Assembly: GCA_905193395.1 (NCBI GenBank)
Contig: CAJJOO010000079.1
Location: 1-6,766 of the forward strand
DNA: 6,766 nucleotides
Source of the DNA: an uncultured Porphyromonadaceae bacterium
Lineage (GTDB): Bacteria > Bacteroidota > Bacteroidia > Bacteroidales > Muribaculaceae
Direction of reading: 5' to 3'
The translations under genes were made by a program, and so were the position numbers. How positions within the stretch are numbered: the first letter of the stretch is position 1; each line of letters opens with the position of its first letter. Under the pieces are notes generated by a model. That model ran no database searches. It had not been told where the DNA came from and worked only from the letters and a program-made list of their open reading frames with translations. Of the stretch, positions 4,281-6,766 are shown in pieces.

Positions 4281-6766
4281 TTATTCTTCGTCGGTTTCCG
4301 GGGCGTCTGCTTCGGGAGCGTCTCCGGTGTCGTTGAGGTCCTCGTCGGTCATTTCGGGCAGTTGTTCGCCGTCGATTGCTTCGGTTTCCTCGTCGGGGTC
4401 GCCGGGAACAGCGCAGACGGATGCGATTTCGTCGCCGCGCTTGTCGAGGTTGATGAGGCGGACACCCTGGGTGGCACGTCCGGCAACGCGTATATCGGCG
4501 ACACGGATGCGGATCAGCATGCCCGAGCGGTTGATGATGACAAGGTCGTTTTCGTCATTAACGCTCTGGAAGCCGACAAGGTTGCCGGTTTTTTCGGTAA
4601 CGTTGATGGTCTTGACGCCCATGCCGCCGCGTGCGGTCTGGCGATAGGCCTCCAGGGCCGTACGCTTGCCGTAGCCCTTCTCGGATACAACCAGCACAGT
4701 GTTGTCACTTTCGGGCGACATTGTTATCAGTCCGATGACCTCGTTGTCGGCATCGAGTTTCATGCCGCGTACACCGCTTGAAACACGGCCCATGGCGCGG
4801 AGCGAGGAGGCGTGGAAGCGGTTGGCTTTGCCTTTGCGTGCGGCCAGCAGGATGTCGCTGTTGTCGTCGGTGAGTTCGACGCCGATCAGCACGTCGCCTT
4901 CGCGCAGAATGATTGCTTTCTTGCCCTTGGCCAGCACGCGCGAGTACTCGCTGAGTGCGGTCTTCTTGACAACGCCGCGACGGGTGGCGAAAATCAGATA
5001 GTGCGAACCGGCAAATTCGGGATCTTCCAGGTTCTTGCAGGCGAGATATGCGCTGACCTTGTCGCCGGCCTCGATGTTGAGCAGGTTCTGCAGGGCGCGG
5101 CCCTTGGATGCCTTGGTGCCTTCGGGCAGTTCGTATACCTTTAACTTATATACCAGGCCCTTGTCTGTGAAGAAGAGCATCGAGCAGTGCATCGAGGCGG
5201 TGTAAACGTGCTCGATGAAGTCCTCGTCGCGTGTCACGCTGCCGCGGGAGCCGACGCCGCCGCGGTTCTGTGCGCGGTATTCGCTGAGGGCGGTACGCTT
5301 GATGTAGCCCAGGTGCGAGATGGTGATGATTACGTCGTCGTCGCTGTAAAAGTCTTCGGCGTTGAAGTTGCCTGCGGCATAATTGATGTCGGTCTTGCGT
5401 TCGTCGCCGTATGCATCGCGGATTTCAATGAGTTCGTCCTTGATCACCTGGCGGCAGACGCTGTCGTCGGTAAGAATCAGCTGCAGTTCGGCGATGTATT
5501 CCTCGATTTTCTTGTATTCGTCCTCGAGTTTGGTCTGTTCCAGTTGGGTGAGTTGACGCAGACGCATGTCGACGATTGCCTGAGTCTGGGGTTCGGTGAG
5601 GCTGAACCGCTCGGCCAGGCGTTCGCGGGCCTCGTCGGTGGAAGCGGAGGAACGGATGATGGCGATAACCTCGTCGATATTCTGCGAGGCGATGATGAGG
5701 CCTTCGAGGATGTGGGCACGTTCCTGGGCTTTTCCGAGGCGGAACTTGGTGCGGCGGATGACAACCTCGTGGCGGTGCTCGACGAACGACTGCAACAGTT
5801 GCTTGAGGCTGAGGGTCTTCGGGCGGCCGTGAACCAGCGCGACATTGTTGACGGCGAAGGACGACTGCATCTGGGTCATCTTGTACAGTTTGTTCAGGAC
5901 GACGTTTGAGTTGGCGTCTGAACGCAGTTTGATGACGATGCGCATGCCCTCGGCGTCGCTTTCGTCGTTGATGTCGGCGATGCCGTCGAGCTTCTTGTCC
6001 GTTACGAGCTCGGCGATGTATTTGATGAGTTCGGCCTTGTTGACACCGTATGGAATTTCGTTGACAACGATGGTCTCGTGCTGGGCTTCCTGCTCAATGG
6101 TGGCGCGGGCGCGGATGATGATGCGGCCGCGGCCGGTCTCATAAGCCTCGCGCACGCCGTCGTAGCCGTAGATGGTGCCTCCGGTGGGGAAATCCGGAGC
6201 CGGGATTATGCGGATAAGTTCGTCCAGAGTGATATCGGGGTTCTCAAGTACGGCAATCGAAGCATTGATGGATTCCGTGAGGTTGTGGGGAGGCATGTTA
6301 GTGGCCATACCCACGGCGATACCGGCGGAACCGTTGACCAGCAGGTTGGGATAGCGCGTGGGAAGCACCACAGGTTCCTGGCGTGAGTTGTCGTAGTTGG
6401 GCTGGAAATCCACGGTGTCCGAATCGAGGTCGCGCAGCATTTCCTCGCCCATCTTGGCGAGGCGCACCTCGGTGTAACGCATGGCAGCGGGACCGTCGCC
6501 GTCGACCGAGCCGAAGTTACCGTGACCGTCGACCAGCGTGTAGCGCATCGCCCAGTCCTGGGCCATACGCACCACGGTGCCGTAGATGGACGAGTCGCCG
6601 TGGGGATGATATTTACCCATCACCTCGCCGACACAGTTCGCAGCCTTCTTGTGGGGCCGGTCGCTGGTGTTGCCCATCTCGTTCATGCCGAAAAGCACAC
6701 GGCGCTGCACGGGCTTCATGCCGTCGCGCACATCGGGCAGGGCTCGCGACACAATCACCGACATCG
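4281..6766 (-). CDS. gyrA: DNA gyrase subunit A, N-terminus cut by the window edge
   Basis: GyrA cuts and rejoins DNA in the A2B2 gyrase that introduces negative supercoils using ATP. The visible part begins at the internal ...[15 protein letters not shown]; by alignment to E. coli GyrA (this Met = Met26) about 25-35 residues lie beyond the window, so the ATG at 6764 is not the real start. Numbering from that Met: HPHGDSS at 53-59, catalytic Arg96-Tyr97 in AAMRYTE (E. coli Tyr122), IPYG at 237-240, and the coiled-coil region with RLRQLTQLE (401-409). A six-bladed DNA-wrapping C-terminal domain spans about 475-785, with the GyrA box as QNRGGVG (499-505), recurring K-R/K-T-A-L-S-E-Y blade motifs at 481, 591 and 692, and [11 protein letters not shown] at 763-773. 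A 40-residue acidic tail ends the protein. Six blades and the box favour GyrA over ParC. The position matching E. coli Ser83 is Ser; that matching Asp87 is Gly. It heads the operon with the TPR gene. Confidence 0.97.
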   Translation of the reverse strand, partial: MSVIVSRALPDVRDGMKPVQRRVLFGMNEMGNTSDRPHKKAANCVGEVMGKYHPHGDSSIYGTVVRMAQDWAMRYTLVDGHGNFGSVDGDGPAAMRYTEVRLAKMGEEMLRDLDSDTVDFQPNYDNSRQEPVVLPTRYPNLLVNGSAGIAVGMATNMPPHNLTESINASIAVLENPDITLDELIRIIPAPDFPTGGTIYGYDGVREAYETGRGRIIIRARATIEQEAQHETIVVNEIPYGVNKAELIKYIAELVTDKKLDGIADINDESDAEGMRIVIKLRSDANSNVVLNKLYKMTQMQSSFAVNNVALVHGRPKTLSLKQLLQSFVEHRHEVVIRRTKFRLGKAQERAHILEGLIIASQNIDEVIAIIRSSASTDEARERLAERFSLTEPQTQAIVDMRLRQLTQLEQTKLEDEYKKIEEYIAELQLILTDDSVCRQVIKDELIEIRDAYGDERKTDINYAAGNFNAEDFYSDDDVIITISHLGYIKRTALSEYRAQNRGGVGSRGSVTRDEDFIEHVYTASMHCSMLFFTDKGLVYKLKVYELPEGTKASKGRALQNLLNIEAGDKVSAYLACKNLEDPEFAGSHYLIFATRRGVVKKTALSEYSRVLAKGKKAIILREGDVLIGVELTDDNSDILLAARKGKANRFHASSLRAMGRVSSGVRGMKLDADNEVIGLITMSPESDNTVLVVSEKGYGKRTALEAYRQTARGGMGVKTINVTEKTGNLVGFQSVNDENDLVIINRSGMLIRIRVADIRVAGRATQGVRLINLDKRGDEIASVCAVPGDPDEETEAIDGEQLPEMTDEDLNDTGDAPEADAPETDEE

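Noticed and set aside
5187..5909. Long plus-strand open frame (240 codons) opposite gyrA
   Set aside because: It lies wholly antisense to clearly coding gyrA, is rich in Val, Ala, Gly and Asp as expected of a GC-rich shadow frame, and shows no domain or start context.

Overview
The window looks like a chromosomal segment from a gut Bacteroidales bacterium, possibly of the Muribaculaceae type (genus not determinable). The evidence is a GyrA of Bacteroidales character (QNRGGVG box, acidic C-terminal tail), a secreted TPR protein just behind it, signal peptides ending in 'LQAQ' or 'LYAQ', no Shine-Dalgarno sequences, and a four-helix-bundle protein with the C-terminal extension common in this phylum. 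No rRNA, tRNA, CRISPR array, integrase or transposase is visible.

Left part (1-2236, + strand) is strikingly AT-rich and looks like accessory DNA. It holds the 3' end of an unrecognised gene (1-558), a small exported protein built around a duplicated FELYPT...QW unit (582-1019), and a cysteine-rich CoiA-like putative nuclease with an N-terminal zinc ribbon (1094-2236). All three run the same way with short gaps. I see no proof that they act together.

Middle part (2254-2942) is a compact gene-plus-repeats unit. A four-helix-bundle (23S intervening-sequence-protein-like) gene at 2311-2856 has an exact 17-bp direct repeat on each side (2254-2270 and 2858-2874). This is embedded in a 9-bp tandem array upstream, and in a second array, a perfect 17-bp tandem duplication and an inverted copy downstream. 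It resembles a small mobile or domesticated cassette and is the most unusual structure here.

Right part (2961-6766, - strand) is GC-rich core genome. gyrA (6766 to 4281, 5' end cut by the window edge) is followed after 27 bp by a periplasmic TPR protein gene (4253 to 3012). A 12-bp-stem hairpin at 2961-2989 probably terminates this pair. The boundary between accessory and core DNA therefore lies in the convergent intergenic region at about 2857-2960.
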